Origin: RBG-13-68-16 sp041494245
GTDB lineage: Bacteria > Acidobacteriota > Thermoanaerobaculia > Thermoanaerobaculales > Thermoanaerobaculaceae
Length of the DNA stretch: 64,000 bases
Reading direction: 5' to 3'
Assembly: GCA_041494245.1 (NCBI GenBank)
Contig: JBGQAK010000016.1
Span: 16,816 to 80,815, forward strand
Shown: piece after piece, positions 35,803-44,109 of the stretch
Numbering within the stretch: the stretch's first letter is position 1
How the letters are laid out: every line of letters begins with the position of its first letter
Notes under the pieces: generated by a model
The model's input: only the letters and a program-made list of their open reading frames with translations
Database searches by the model: none
Told to the model about the DNA's origin: nothing
Made by a program: the position numbers and the translations under genes

Positions 35803-37158
35803 CTAGGCTCGCACCACGTTGGGGTGTCGGTCGCAGTAGACGCCGCGCGTATCCACGATGAGCGGGGCGTTCCGCGCGACCAGTTCGTAATCCACGGCGC
35901 GGTGATCGGTGACGAGCACGACCGCGTCCACGCCCGCCAGGAGCTCGGCCGTCAGCGCTCGAGATTCCATATATGGGAGGCCGGGCCACGTCCGCATGTG
36001 TGGGGCGACCGGGATGTGCGGGTCGTGGTACGAGACCTCCGCGCCGAGTGAGAGCAGGCGATGGATGATCTCGAACGCAGGGCTCTCGCGGGGATCGTCG
36101 ATGTCACGCTTGTAGGCGATCCCCAGGATAAGGACGCTGCTGCCCTTGAGGGCCTTTCCCCTCTTGTTGAGCGCAAGCTGCAGTTTCCCGACCACGTATT
36201 CGGGCATCTGCACGTTGATGTCGCCCGCCAGCTCGATGAACTTTGGCCTCACGCCATACTCGCGCGCCTTCCACGACAGATAGAAGGGGTCGAGCGGAAT
36301 GCAGTGCCCGCCCCACCCAGGTCCCGGGTCGAAGCGCATGAAACCGAACGGCTTGGTCTCGGCCGCGTCGAGGACCTCCCAGACATCAATGCCCATGCGG
36401 TCGTAGACGACCTTGAGCTCGTTAACGAGGGCGATGTTGACGGCGCGGAAGATGTTCTCGGTGAGCTTGCAGGCCTCCGCAGTGCGCGCCGACGAAACCC
36501 GCACCGTGCGCTCGATCACCTGATCGTAGAGCGCCTGGGCGAGGTCCCCGGAAACCTCGTCCACGCCGCCGACGACCTTCGGCGTGTTGGTGGTGCCGAA
36601 GGTCGGGTTACCGGGGTCTTCCCGCTCGGGAGAGAAGGCGAGGAAAAAGTCCGTGCCGCAGCGCAGGTCGGTCTCCTCCAGGATCGTCTTGAGCAGCTCG
36701 TCCGTGGTGCCGGGGTAGGTCGTAGATTCGAGCACCACGAGCTGGCCGCGGCGCAGGCATTCCTTGACCTGGCGGGCGGAGCCGAGCACGTAGGTCATGT
36801 CGGGTTCCCGCTGCGGGGTCAGCGGCGTCGGCACGCAGATGAGGATTGCGTCAGACTCGCCGAGGCGGGCAAAGTCCGTGGTCGCCGAGAACCTGCCCGT
36901 CGCCGAAGCGGCCGCGACGCGCCCCTCGTCCAGGTGCTTGATGTAGCACCTTCCCTGGGCAAGGGCGTGGACTTTCACTGGGTCAACGTCGAAACCCAGA
37001 ACCCCGAAGCCCTTTTCCACGAAGGCCAGCACAAGCGGCAGGCCGACATAGCCGAGGCCAACGACACCGACCAGCGCACGGTGCGATCGGATTTTCTCAA
37101 GGAACTCGGCAGCGATCACATTGTCAGGTGGGTCGGTCATGTTTGCGCCATTCGCCAT
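35803..37158 (-). CDS. UDP-N-acetyl-D-glucosamine 6-dehydrogenase-type (WbpA/TviB)
   Basis: UDP-sugar dehydrogenase of about 450 residues, forming UDP-HexNAcA by two successive NAD oxidations. VGVVGLGYVGLPLVLAFVEKGF is the NAD domain, PTPLTPQREPDMTYV a characteristic substrate-side loop, ESTTYPGTTDELL follows, LTENIFRAVNIALVNELK is the linker helix, and GPGWGGHCIPLDPFYLSWKA contains the catalytic Cys. GIAYKRDIDDPRESPAFEI is the C-terminal UDP-binding domain. LTPQ and the WGGHCIPLDP form match the UDP-GlcNAc (WbpA) rather than the UDP-glucose branch. I prefer the ATG at 37158 with AAGG at a proper distance; GTG 37185 and ATG 37140 are alternatives. Confidence 0.9.
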   Translation of the reverse strand: MANGANMTDPPDNVIAAEFLEKIRSHRALVGVVGLGYVGLPLVLAFVEKGFGVLGFDVDPVKVHALAQGRCYIKHLDEGRVAAASATGRFSATTDFARLGESDAILICVPTPLTPQREPDMTYVLGSARQVKECLRRGQLVVLESTTYPGTTDELLKTILEETDLRCGTDFFLAFSPEREDPGNPTFGTTNTPKVVGGVDEVSGDLAQALYDQVIERTVRVSSARTAEACKLTENIFRAVNIALVNELKVVYDRMGIDVWEVLDAAETKPFGFMRFDPGPGWGGHCIPLDPFYLSWKAREYGVRPKFIELAGDINVQMPEYVVGKLQLALNKRGKALKGSSVLILGIAYKRDIDDPRESPAFEIIHRLLSLGAEVSYHDPHIPVAPHMRTWPGLPYMESRALTAELLAGVDAVVLVTDHRAVDYELVARNAPLIVDTRGVYCDRHPNVVRA

Positions 37159-37252
37159 GGGCATACCTTGGAGCGTTTCGTCCACGCAGCCTGTTCACGG
37201 TCGAGGTTAGCCAACTGGCGCACAGGCTCGGGATCCCCGGTCTTGGGACTAT

Positions 37253-38824
37253 TTAGGGCGAGCGCAACCTGCCACCCCAGGACTCACGAACCAGGGCCAC
37301 ACCGATGCCGAGCATGCCACCGAGTATGGCGGCCAGCAAGGACTTGATCGCACGGCCGCGCGGCTGAGGCTGTTCGGGCGCGACGGCGCGCGCGCCGAGT
37401 CGCACGTCCTCCACGTTTTGCTCACCCTTCGCAAGGACGGCTTGGTTGTAGTTCTTGGCGAGCTGGTTGAAGAGGTCCCGCTGTTGGTTGATATTACGGT
37501 CGATCTGGCCCAACCGGGTGTCCATCTCCCGCTTGATGCCGTCAAGCTCCTCGTCCCGGCTCCGCGAGAGTTGCGTGAGCTTGTTCTCGCGCTCTTCGGT
37601 GAGCTTTTGCAGGCCGGCCTCACGCTCCCGGGTGAGCTTCTCCAATTCGGCGTCATCCATCCGCACACGGCTCTCGAGCGCCTTCATCTCCGCATTGATC
37701 CGTTCCAGGTCCGTCTTCAAAGCGGCCGCCCGCGGCGCCATGGCGTTGACGTCCATTTCGATCTCCGCCATTCGGGCGCTCAGCGAGGTGAAGACGGGAT
37801 TGACCTCCTGGGTCGCAAGGCTGCGTTGCTGGAGCGCCTTCCAGTCCGCGCTGCCGCTCCTGGAGTCGGCCACCGAACGCCACAGGGCATCGTCGGTAAT
37901 CGCCTTCTGCAAGGTGAGGAGGGGTGGCGTTTCGGAAAGCTGCTTGCGGGCCGCCTCGAGCTGAAGCTGTTTGAGCTGCAGGAGGCTGGTGACGCGGGCC
38001 TGCTCTTCCTGCAACTCCCCGTACGCCTTACGCAGAGCGGCAAGCTGCGTCTTGCGGCTGTCCATATTGCGCTGGCTGATGAACTCCTCGACCAGGCGAC
38101 GGGTCTCCGCTCGGAACGTCGCAATGAGGGAGCCCGTCTCACCCTTGAAGGTGGTGATGCGATCACCCCATCTTGTGGAAGCCTCGTTGAACTGTTTTTG
38201 GAGAGTGTTGGCTTCGATCACGCGGGTGTCCTCGAGCTTCGCGAGGCTGTCGCGAATCTGCGGGTACTGCTCGTCGATGAACTTCACCGTTGAGGAGGTC
38301 GTGCCGACGACAAGCTCACGGGTCCGCTCCAGGAACACCTCGGCCCAGGTGTTGGCGATGGCCGCCGCATGCTCGCCGGTCTGGCCCCGCGCGACTGCTT
38401 GCAGCATAGGCGCTAGAGTCATTTCCTCCGCTCTCGATGACACGAAGATACGCGATTCCAATTGTCTGCCAAGCCGCAGCTGGCTGGCAGCGGCAAGCAC
38501 GCCCCGCTCCACAAGCCGTTTCTTGGCCTCCGCGATGACCGCGTCGGATTCAAGGATCTTCTGGTAGCTCAGTACCGTCAGGATCTGGGGTTTGAGCTCG
38601 GAGCTGAACCTGGGCGGCACAATCACCAACGTGGCCGAGGCCTCGTACTTCTTGCCCACCGTGAGGAGAAGGAGAGCAGCGGTGACCAGGCCCACGGCGA
38701 AGGCCGTGCCGAAAATGAGCGCGGCGTTGCGACGGAAGAACTGAATAACGTCAGAAAAAACACGCTCATCACTTGCGTACGACGAGATGGGTGGCGACTT
38801 CTGGGGTCCATCTATTTCTGGCAT
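37253..38824 (-). CDS. wzz: Wzz/GumC-type chain-length determinant (locus B)
   Basis: 523 residues, same architecture as the locus A Wzz: cytosolic start, membrane helix ~36-57 (LIFGTAFAVGLVTAALLLLTV), Wzz strand YEASATLVIVPPRF and SYQKILESDAV, a long coiled-coil periplasmic domain, and the C-terminal helix after QPQPRGRAIKSL (AAILGGMLGIGVALVRESW). No kinase domain is attached. It is the first gene of locus B and has its own leader with the shared hairpin element. The two Wzz proteins align along their whole length with many identical blocks, pointing to duplication of the operon head. Each is expected to set chain length for its own Wzy. Confidence 0.9.
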   Translation of the reverse strand: MPEIDGPQKSPPISSYASDERVFSDVIQFFRRNAALIFGTAFAVGLVTAALLLLTVGKKYEASATLVIVPPRFSSELKPQILTVLSYQKILESDAVIAEAKKRLVERGVLAAASQLRLGRQLESRIFVSSRAEEMTLAPMLQAVARGQTGEHAAAIANTWAEVFLERTRELVVGTTSSTVKFIDEQYPQIRDSLAKLEDTRVIEANTLQKQFNEASTRWGDRITTFKGETGSLIATFRAETRRLVEEFISQRNMDSRKTQLAALRKAYGELQEEQARVTSLLQLKQLQLEAARKQLSETPPLLTLQKAITDDALWRSVADSRSGSADWKALQQRSLATQEVNPVFTSLSARMAEIEMDVNAMAPRAAALKTDLERINAEMKALESRVRMDDAELEKLTREREAGLQKLTEERENKLTQLSRSRDEELDGIKREMDTRLGQIDRNINQQRDLFNQLAKNYNQAVLAKGEQNVEDVRLGARAVAPEQPQPRGRAIKSLLAAILGGMLGIGVALVRESWGGRLRSP

Positions 38825-39297
38825 GGCTCAGCTCCGTTCACAACCGAGGACGGCACGCCGTTCATGCGCGACCGGGGTGGCAACCTGGGTGGCCCGTCCG
38901 TGTTTGCGCTCAGCCAAGGATCCGGCTGTACGATGCTGAATCCAGAGCTCTCCCTGTGTCGAAGTCTTAGCATTTGCACGCTCCCGCCGTTGGTTCGCCT
39001 TGCAAACCCTTGATCCGTCCCCAGTTGGCACGCGCGAGCATCGGGAAACTGCGCGTGAACAACGTGGCGACCAGCGCGTTCACTCCGCTGTCGGCCACGA
39101 AACGGGGCCAAGGATACCCTAGAAGGCCTCTTTGGGCACGTTCCCACCTCGATAGACCCTCCAGAGGCCCTGGTAGCAACGGTCTTCTCGCAAGGCAGCG
39201 CCGGACCGTCAAAGTCATCAGCACCAAGGTGGAGTCGGCTGTGAAGGAGTGAGGCAGCACAATCTGCCGCAACCAAAGCCAACAGCGGCAGGCAGCC
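38825..39297. other. Leader/promoter region of locus B
   Basis: A 473-base gene-free region between the membrane hydrolase gene and wzz. It contains the shared hairpin element (38980-39008). Near its far end an inverted repeat CTGCCGC/GCGGCAG (about 39262-39290) lies just after the hydrolase stop; it has no T tract. I could not identify a convincing sigma-70 promoter by eye. Confidence 0.55.
38980..39008 (-). promoter_or_regulatory. Conserved wzz leader element, copy B (hairpin + GCGGGAGC)
   Basis: On the minus strand: GGTTTGC, loop AAG, GCGAACC, 4-base spacer AACG, then GCGGGAGC, ending 155 bases before the wzz ATG. Copy A ends 154 bases before its wzz. In this copy the second half reads GGCGGGAGCGTG, one base different from the ops consensus GGCGGTAGCGTG. 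Stem and octamer are identical between copies, whereas loop and spacer have changed, as expected for an RNA or protein recognition site. Function inferred. Confidence 0.6.
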
Positions 39298-41460
39298 TCA
39301 AGGCTGCTGGGCGTAGCCGAGGGCACGGAGCCGTCTGACAAGGTCCTTGTCAACCGCGGAACTCGCGGCGCTGTCGGGGACAGCCTTCACCCAGTCGTTC
39401 AGGCGCGCCGCGAGGGCCGTCGCCCGGGTGTCATCGGGACGGAACAAGTTTTGCTGCTCTTCGGGGTCAAGGAACAGGTCGTACAGCTCGTGCTTGCCAT
39501 CGGACGAGGTGATGTACTTCATGGTCGCCGAGAAGATGGCGCGCTCTGTCCGCTCAGGCCTGTAATTGAACCCGCCCGCAAGACCGAACGACTCGCTGAC
39601 CACAAACCGCCGAGTACCACCATCCACTTCTTGCAGCTTCTCGCCCTGAACACCTTTTGGCGGCTCAAAGCCCAGCGCGGCTAACACCGTCGGCATCACA
39701 TCCACTTGGCTCACCAACGAATCAACCACTCCCGGCAGGTGCTGGTTCGGGTACTTAATGATGAGCGGGACATGAACCTGATTCTGATAGACAGAGACTC
39801 CATGTTCGAGGAGGTTCCTAGCGCCGAATGCTTCGCCGTGATCCGACGTGATGACGATGACTGTGTTCTCGAATACCCCGAGTTCCTTGAGCTTCGAGAT
39901 CAGCCGGGCAAGCTGGAGGTCCATGTATGCGATGCCCCCGTCGTACTCCGCGACGAGCTGCCGTCGCTCCGCAGGCGTAACCGTTCGCTCCCCCGCCATG
40001 ACCTCGCGCTTGAGGACCTTGTAGGCGTAGAAGCCGATGTGACGGACGGGCCCCAGAAAGGCGTCGCCAAAAGGGGCCGGAGGCGCATAGGGTGTGTGCG
40101 CATCCATGTAGTTGACGAAAAGGAAGAACGGGTCCCCATCCCGTTTCGCGCGCTCGAGCAATGCAAACCCGACCTTGTTGACCTCTTCGGCACGCCACCA
40201 CGCCACGTCGAACTCGGCCGTGGAGACAAACAGGCCCAGCAATCTCGGGACGGCGTTACGCAGGTAGAACCGGTCGCCGAGTATCACCGGCGACCGCACG
40301 TCATGGACCTGGAACCCTTGACAGAGACCGAAACTCCGGTTCAGGTATACGGAGTTCGCCACCACGGCCATCGTCCGGAATCCCTTGTCGAAGAGGATCT
40401 CGGCAAGCGTGAGATATCGCCCATCCAGCGGGCGACCCGTCGGGAATTGAGGTGGATCCATGTAGGCCCCGTGCCAACTCCCATAAAGCCCCGTGAAGAG
40501 CGATGCGTGCGAGGTCAGGGTGATGTCCGAGGCAGCTACGGCACCAGTGTAGACGGTGGCTTCCCTGGCCAGTTCCTCGAGATGGGGCGTCGTGTCCTCG
40601 CCGTACCCATACAGCGACAGGTGATCCGCCCGGACCGTGTCCATCGTGACCATCACGACGTTGGGACGGCCGACAGCCGCGTGAGATGCAAGCGGCGGTA
40701 GCGGCCGAACCCCACGGGCGAGGAGCAGGCTGCCTCCAAAGACGACCCCCCCCGTGGCTGCCAACACCGCGGCTGCCCGGGCCGGCAGGAAGGCGTCTGC
40801 CGGCAGCCCGCGGCGCCTCCAGAACGCCGATCCCGCCATCGCGATGCATGCCACGGCGAGCACCGCGCCGACCGCGCCCGCCAGCTTGAACGGGCCGCTC
40901 GCAACCCTGATTACCGCTCTCCCCGACCATGCACCACCAAGAAGGAGCAGGCTTGCCACCCAGGGGTTGCTGAGAGAGCTGATTCCCTCCAACCAACGGT
41001 CCCAGACGGCAGCGAGGACGAAGGCGGCCGAAAGGATCACGCTCGTCGCCAGAGCGAAAGCTTCTGCCTTGTTGAATGGATAGGCAGGCAGCACGTTGAC
41101 GCCAAAGGCCAATGTGAGCGTCAGCGCCGCAACCGCCCGCAGCCGCGCAGCGGAGGCGGCCCTCGCACCGGTCAGGCCACGGTTCTGCACCGCCTTAAGC
41201 GCCAAGCCGGCCAGGGCGCCGAGGATGCCACCGGCTGCGACGAACGTGCCGACAACGGTCGCGAGGACGATCCAGTGGTGAGGGGCCAGTACGATCTGCG
41301 ATTCGTTCATGAGGGTGGAGAGCGTGAGCAGCACATGCTCCACCACCGCGTATGCGCCCCACACCACGGCGCCGTGCAAAGCGCCACCGAGGACGAAGCT
41401 GCGGGTCGTGGTCCCTCCAGCCAGTGTCTCGTTCCGATGAGCGGTGTATTCGTCAGTCAT
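39298..41460 (-). CDS. Membrane-anchored sulfatase/alkaline-phosphatase-superfamily hydrolase or transferase
   Basis: 720 residues from ATG 41460. The first ~250 residues hold five to six hydrophobic helices (FVLGGALHGAVVWGAY, HHWIVLATVVGTFVAAGGIL, AAFVLAAVWD). The rest is an extracytoplasmic metallo-hydrolase: PNVVMVTMDTVRADHLSLYGY (metal Asp), LTSHASLFTGLYGS at the nucleophile position, MDAHTPYAPP and VIVITSDHGEAFGARNLLEHG (metal Asp-His). The formylglycine signature C/S-x-P-x-R is missing; a Thr or Ser occupies the site, as in LtaS- or EptA-like enzymes. It may therefore move or remove a phospho-group rather than a sulfate. Substrate unknown. Confidence 0.8.
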   Translation of the reverse strand: MTDEYTAHRNETLAGGTTTRSFVLGGALHGAVVWGAYAVVEHVLLTLSTLMNESQIVLAPHHWIVLATVVGTFVAAGGILGALAGLALKAVQNRGLTGARAASAARLRAVAALTLTLAFGVNVLPAYPFNKAEAFALATSVILSAAFVLAAVWDRWLEGISSLSNPWVASLLLLGGAWSGRAVIRVASGPFKLAGAVGAVLAVACIAMAGSAFWRRRGLPADAFLPARAAAVLAATGGVVFGGSLLLARGVRPLPPLASHAAVGRPNVVMVTMDTVRADHLSLYGYGEDTTPHLEELAREATVYTGAVAASDITLTSHASLFTGLYGSWHGAYMDPPQFPTGRPLDGRYLTLAEILFDKGFRTMAVVANSVYLNRSFGLCQGFQVHDVRSPVILGDRFYLRNAVPRLLGLFVSTAEFDVAWWRAEEVNKVGFALLERAKRDGDPFFLFVNYMDAHTPYAPPAPFGDAFLGPVRHIGFYAYKVLKREVMAGERTVTPAERRQLVAEYDGGIAYMDLQLARLISKLKELGVFENTVIVITSDHGEAFGARNLLEHGVSVYQNQVHVPLIIKYPNQHLPGVVDSLVSQVDVMPTVLAALGFEPPKGVQGEKLQEVDGGTRRFVVSESFGLAGGFNYRPERTERAIFSATMKYITSSDGKHELYDLFLDPEEQQNLFRPDDTRATALAARLNDWVKAVPDSAASSAVDKDLVRRLRALGYAQQP

Positions 41461-41944
41461 GCTCGTGCCGGGCCGACAGCAGTCATCATACAGCCTGACG
41501 GAGAAGGGGCCGCTTCTTTGACAACCCCCGGTGAGCGCCGTTACATGTGGCACCCCGCCGCACGGCCAAGAACACCTTTTGTTCCCACCAGTCTTACTGC
41601 TTCATCGGCGGCCTCTACCCCTGGCAATCTCCACCCAGGGCTGACCCCGCACGCGCCGGCCTACCGGCCCAGAGCCTGCCGCTCGGCAAAGGCGCTAGGT
41701 GCGAAATCTCACCAGGTTCTTCAGTGACAGGAGTGGTCCATCCGAGCCACTTCCGGCATGCTATGGGTGAGGAAACCTGCAGCACGGAGGGAGGGCGCGG
41801 CAGGGGCGGGCCGACGATCGGGTCGCATCAAAGCGCCAAGGGCCGGCAGAAGCGACTGCCGGCCCTTGGCTTGATCCGTTCTTCCCGAGGCATCAGCTCA
41901 ATCGGCGTGACACCCCCTTGGATATGCAAAGCCAGAGAAGGTGC
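41461..41944. other. Gene-free region between S74 protein and membrane hydrolase
   Basis: About 480 bases. It contains a strong hairpin downstream of the S74 gene (41836-41869) and otherwise no protein-like frame. The part near 41640-41720 is GC-rich with short inverted repeats (GGCCTACCGGCC) and probably carries the promoter of the minus-strand hydrolase gene, which I could not define. Confidence 0.45.
41836..41869 (-). terminator. Perfect 14-bp hairpin after the first S74 gene
   Basis: Arms CCAAGGGCCGGCAG and CTGCCGGCCCTTGG are perfectly complementary around a 6-base loop. On the minus strand the hairpin lies about 75 bases after the S74 stop and is followed by CGCTTTGAT, a weak T-rich tail. 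A terminator is the simplest reading; the T tract is poor. Confidence 0.55.
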
Positions 41945-43630
41945 TCACCGCTTCTGCTCGAGCGCCGCGACCTTGGCCGAAAGCTCCGCAATGGTCTTCT
42001 GCTGCTCCTGCACGACCTTGGTGAGGACCGCGACCACGTCCAGCGCGCTCAGACCCTTGCGATCAGGAGTCGCCACCAGATCCGGCACGTCCTCCGCAAT
42101 GAACCCCACATGATGCTCATCCGGCACCGCCTTGTACGCAAACGTCACCGGGTTCAGCTTCGCAACCGCCTCCTCCGCCGCCTCCGTGGACAACTCCTGA
42201 ATGTCCTGCTTGTACTCCCGGCTCGATCCGCTCACCCATGCGCCGCCGTTGCAGTACGCCCCGCTGACGCCGACGTCCAGGAAGTGGGTCGGCGCCGTCA
42301 TGTTGATGCCGACCTTGCCGGTACTGGTAATCCTCAACCACTCCGAACCGCCCACTCCCAGCAGCAGATTATACCCAGGTTGACCGAACACCACCGCGTC
42401 ATGCTGATGTGCCGTGGTAAAGAACGCCCCCGCACCGCCAGCGATTCCAAACCCGACAACACCGTTGGGATGCCGAACCTTAAACGTCAGCGAGTCCGTC
42501 GCGTTGGCTCCGTCGATCAAGAGAACCGGGTCTCTGGTGCCGCTCCCATAAATATGCACAGGCGCAGTGGGAGTCAGGAGCCCCATGCCGATGTTGGGCC
42601 CGTCGATCGTGAGCGCGTAGGACGTGGAGGCTGTCGGCGTAATGCACAACGCACAGTTACCGACGTTCGACAAGGCCGTGTAGCCGCTGGCATTGTTGTA
42701 GAGCCAAAGCTTGTGGGAATTCCCATTGTCGAGGATCAGGGCCGAGGTCCCGGATCCGCCCCCCGGCGGGAGGGCGTAAAGGCTACTACTAGGCGTCGAG
42801 GTGCCGATGCCGACCGCGCCGCTCTTGGCGAGATACAGCGTGTTGTCCGGCGCGTTGAACTCGAGCTTAACCGGGGTGGTCGTCGTTCCGCCGGCATTGT
42901 AATCGGTCAATCGCCAGTAGAGCACCGTCGAGCTACCGAAATTGCTCCACCGCCACCTCACGAGGGCACTGGTGTCGTGCAAAGTCAGGTAAGGATCGCC
43001 TCCCTTCAAGAGGATCTCCGGATAAGCGAGCTCAGCATCGAGGTCGGCGCAGCCAACGCACAGGCCCGTCCCTCCGATGTAGAAGTTGCCCGCGCTGAAG
43101 GCCTGAGGGGTCACCGTCATGCCCGCGGGACCCGCCGGCGCCCCGCCGCTCGACTCCACCGTCGCCGTCGGCGGCTTCGTCCCGTTCTTTGTGGGCTCAA
43201 CGACCGGTGTGATCCCGCCCGCTTGAACCTTGAACTGCCCGGACGACACCCATGTTTCAACCCTGGGCACGGCGGTCGCGGAGGTCTCCGAGACCGGCGC
43301 CGCGGGTTCTCCAGCGGCGGACGGTGTGTTGACCCGCAGCTCCCACTTGTACTCTCCGTCCGCGAACGCCAGGGTCTGGCCCTGCGCGTCCTTGATCTGG
43401 CCGAGGTTCACCGCGATCGTCTCGTTCGCCGTGAAGGTCTGCTCGACACGGAAGTCGTTCGGCCCCGCAACGACGAGGTACGCGCCGACCACGCCACTGA
43501 CCGGAACACTCAGCGCCAACGTCGACCCTGCTGCCTGCACATTCGCCTTGAACTCCTTCGGCGGCGCCGCGGCCACGCTGACCGCCAGCGCGAGGCAACA
43601 CACAACCAGGACACATAGCCTACGTCTCAT
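41945..43630 (-). CDS. Secreted protein with C-terminal S74 intramolecular chaperone domain
   Basis: 561 residues from ATG 43630 (AGGAGG upstream). Signal peptide RRRLCVLVVCCLALAVSVAAA; an N-terminal beta domain (~23-150); then the VGIGTSTPSSSLY and KVGINMTAPTHFLDVG repeats typical of the stalk before S74 domains. The S74 (endosialidase-type chaperone) domain starts SSREYKQDI; the self-cleaving Ser/Lys dyad is Ser469 and Lys474. It ends with a short coiled coil (LTKVVQEQQKTIAEL...). In phage tail spikes this domain assembles a trimeric beta-helix and is then cut off. Here it is on a chromosomal secreted protein. Its 3' half is nearly identical in DNA to the next gene. Confidence 0.82.
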   Translation of the reverse strand: MRRRLCVLVVCCLALAVSVAAAPPKEFKANVQAAGSTLALSVPVSGVVGAYLVVAGPNDFRVEQTFTANETIAVNLGQIKDAQGQTLAFADGEYKWELRVNTPSAAGEPAAPVSETSATAVPRVETWVSSGQFKVQAGGITPVVEPTKNGTKPPTATVESSGGAPAGPAGMTVTPQAFSAGNFYIGGTGLCVGCADLDAELAYPEILLKGGDPYLTLHDTSALVRWRWSNFGSSTVLYWRLTDYNAGGTTTTPVKLEFNAPDNTLYLAKSGAVGIGTSTPSSSLYALPPGGGSGTSALILDNGNSHKLWLYNNASGYTALSNVGNCALCITPTASTSYALTIDGPNIGMGLLTPTAPVHIYGSGTRDPVLLIDGANATDSLTFKVRHPNGVVGFGIAGGAGAFFTTAHQHDAVVFGQPGYNLLLGVGGSEWLRITSTGKVGINMTAPTHFLDVGVSGAYCNGGAWVSGSSREYKQDIQELSTEAAEEAVAKLNPVTFAYKAVPDEHHVGFIAEDVPDLVATPDRKGLSALDVVAVLTKVVQEQQKTIAELSAKVAALEQKR

Positions 43631-44109
43631 CTCAGTCCCCCTCCTCGTGAGCACCACAACTTCCCACTGCACGTCCACGTCCACCACGGACGTGGGGTTT
43701 CGCCTGCTTCCGTACCCGACGAATGCTCCACAAGCTGCAGCCCATTCGTTCCAACTTTGAAGGCAACCTAGCACTGCAAGATCAGGAACGCAAGCGCCTT
43801 CCTGCAGGCGCTCCCAATGGATCGGTCCCAAAGGCTATGTTCATAAGAATCCAGCGTGTTGCGACGTAGCCGTCTTCCGAAGAGCCGTGCACGCCTGTGA
43901 TTGGGTGCTCCGGCCTCGGCCGGCAAGCCGAGGGGCCGGCCCTGCGGGACGGGCTCCGGCCTCCATGAGCCAAGTCGGGCAAGTGAGGTGAGGACCACTG
44001 GGAAGTGGCCCGGGCGGATCAGAGAGGTGTGCGACCTGTCACGCCTCCCGCTTCCGTCCCCGGACGTCGAGACTTCCCCGTGCCGGCGAGCGCGATCAGC
44101 GCCTCGTGC
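43631..44109. other. Gene-free region between two S74 genes, with a strong hairpin
   Basis: No protein-like frame; an in-frame upstream extension of the S74 gene to 43831 looks non-coding. Positions 43911-43940 form a GC-rich hairpin (arms CCGGCCTCGGC and GCCGAGGGGCCGG, loop CGGCAA). Its orientation would place it between the two minus-strand genes as a terminator or processing site. Confidence 0.45.

Noticed and set aside
41918..43618. 566-codon plus-strand frame over the first S74 gene
   Set aside because: Antisense shadow of an S74 protein with signal peptide and catalytic dyad.
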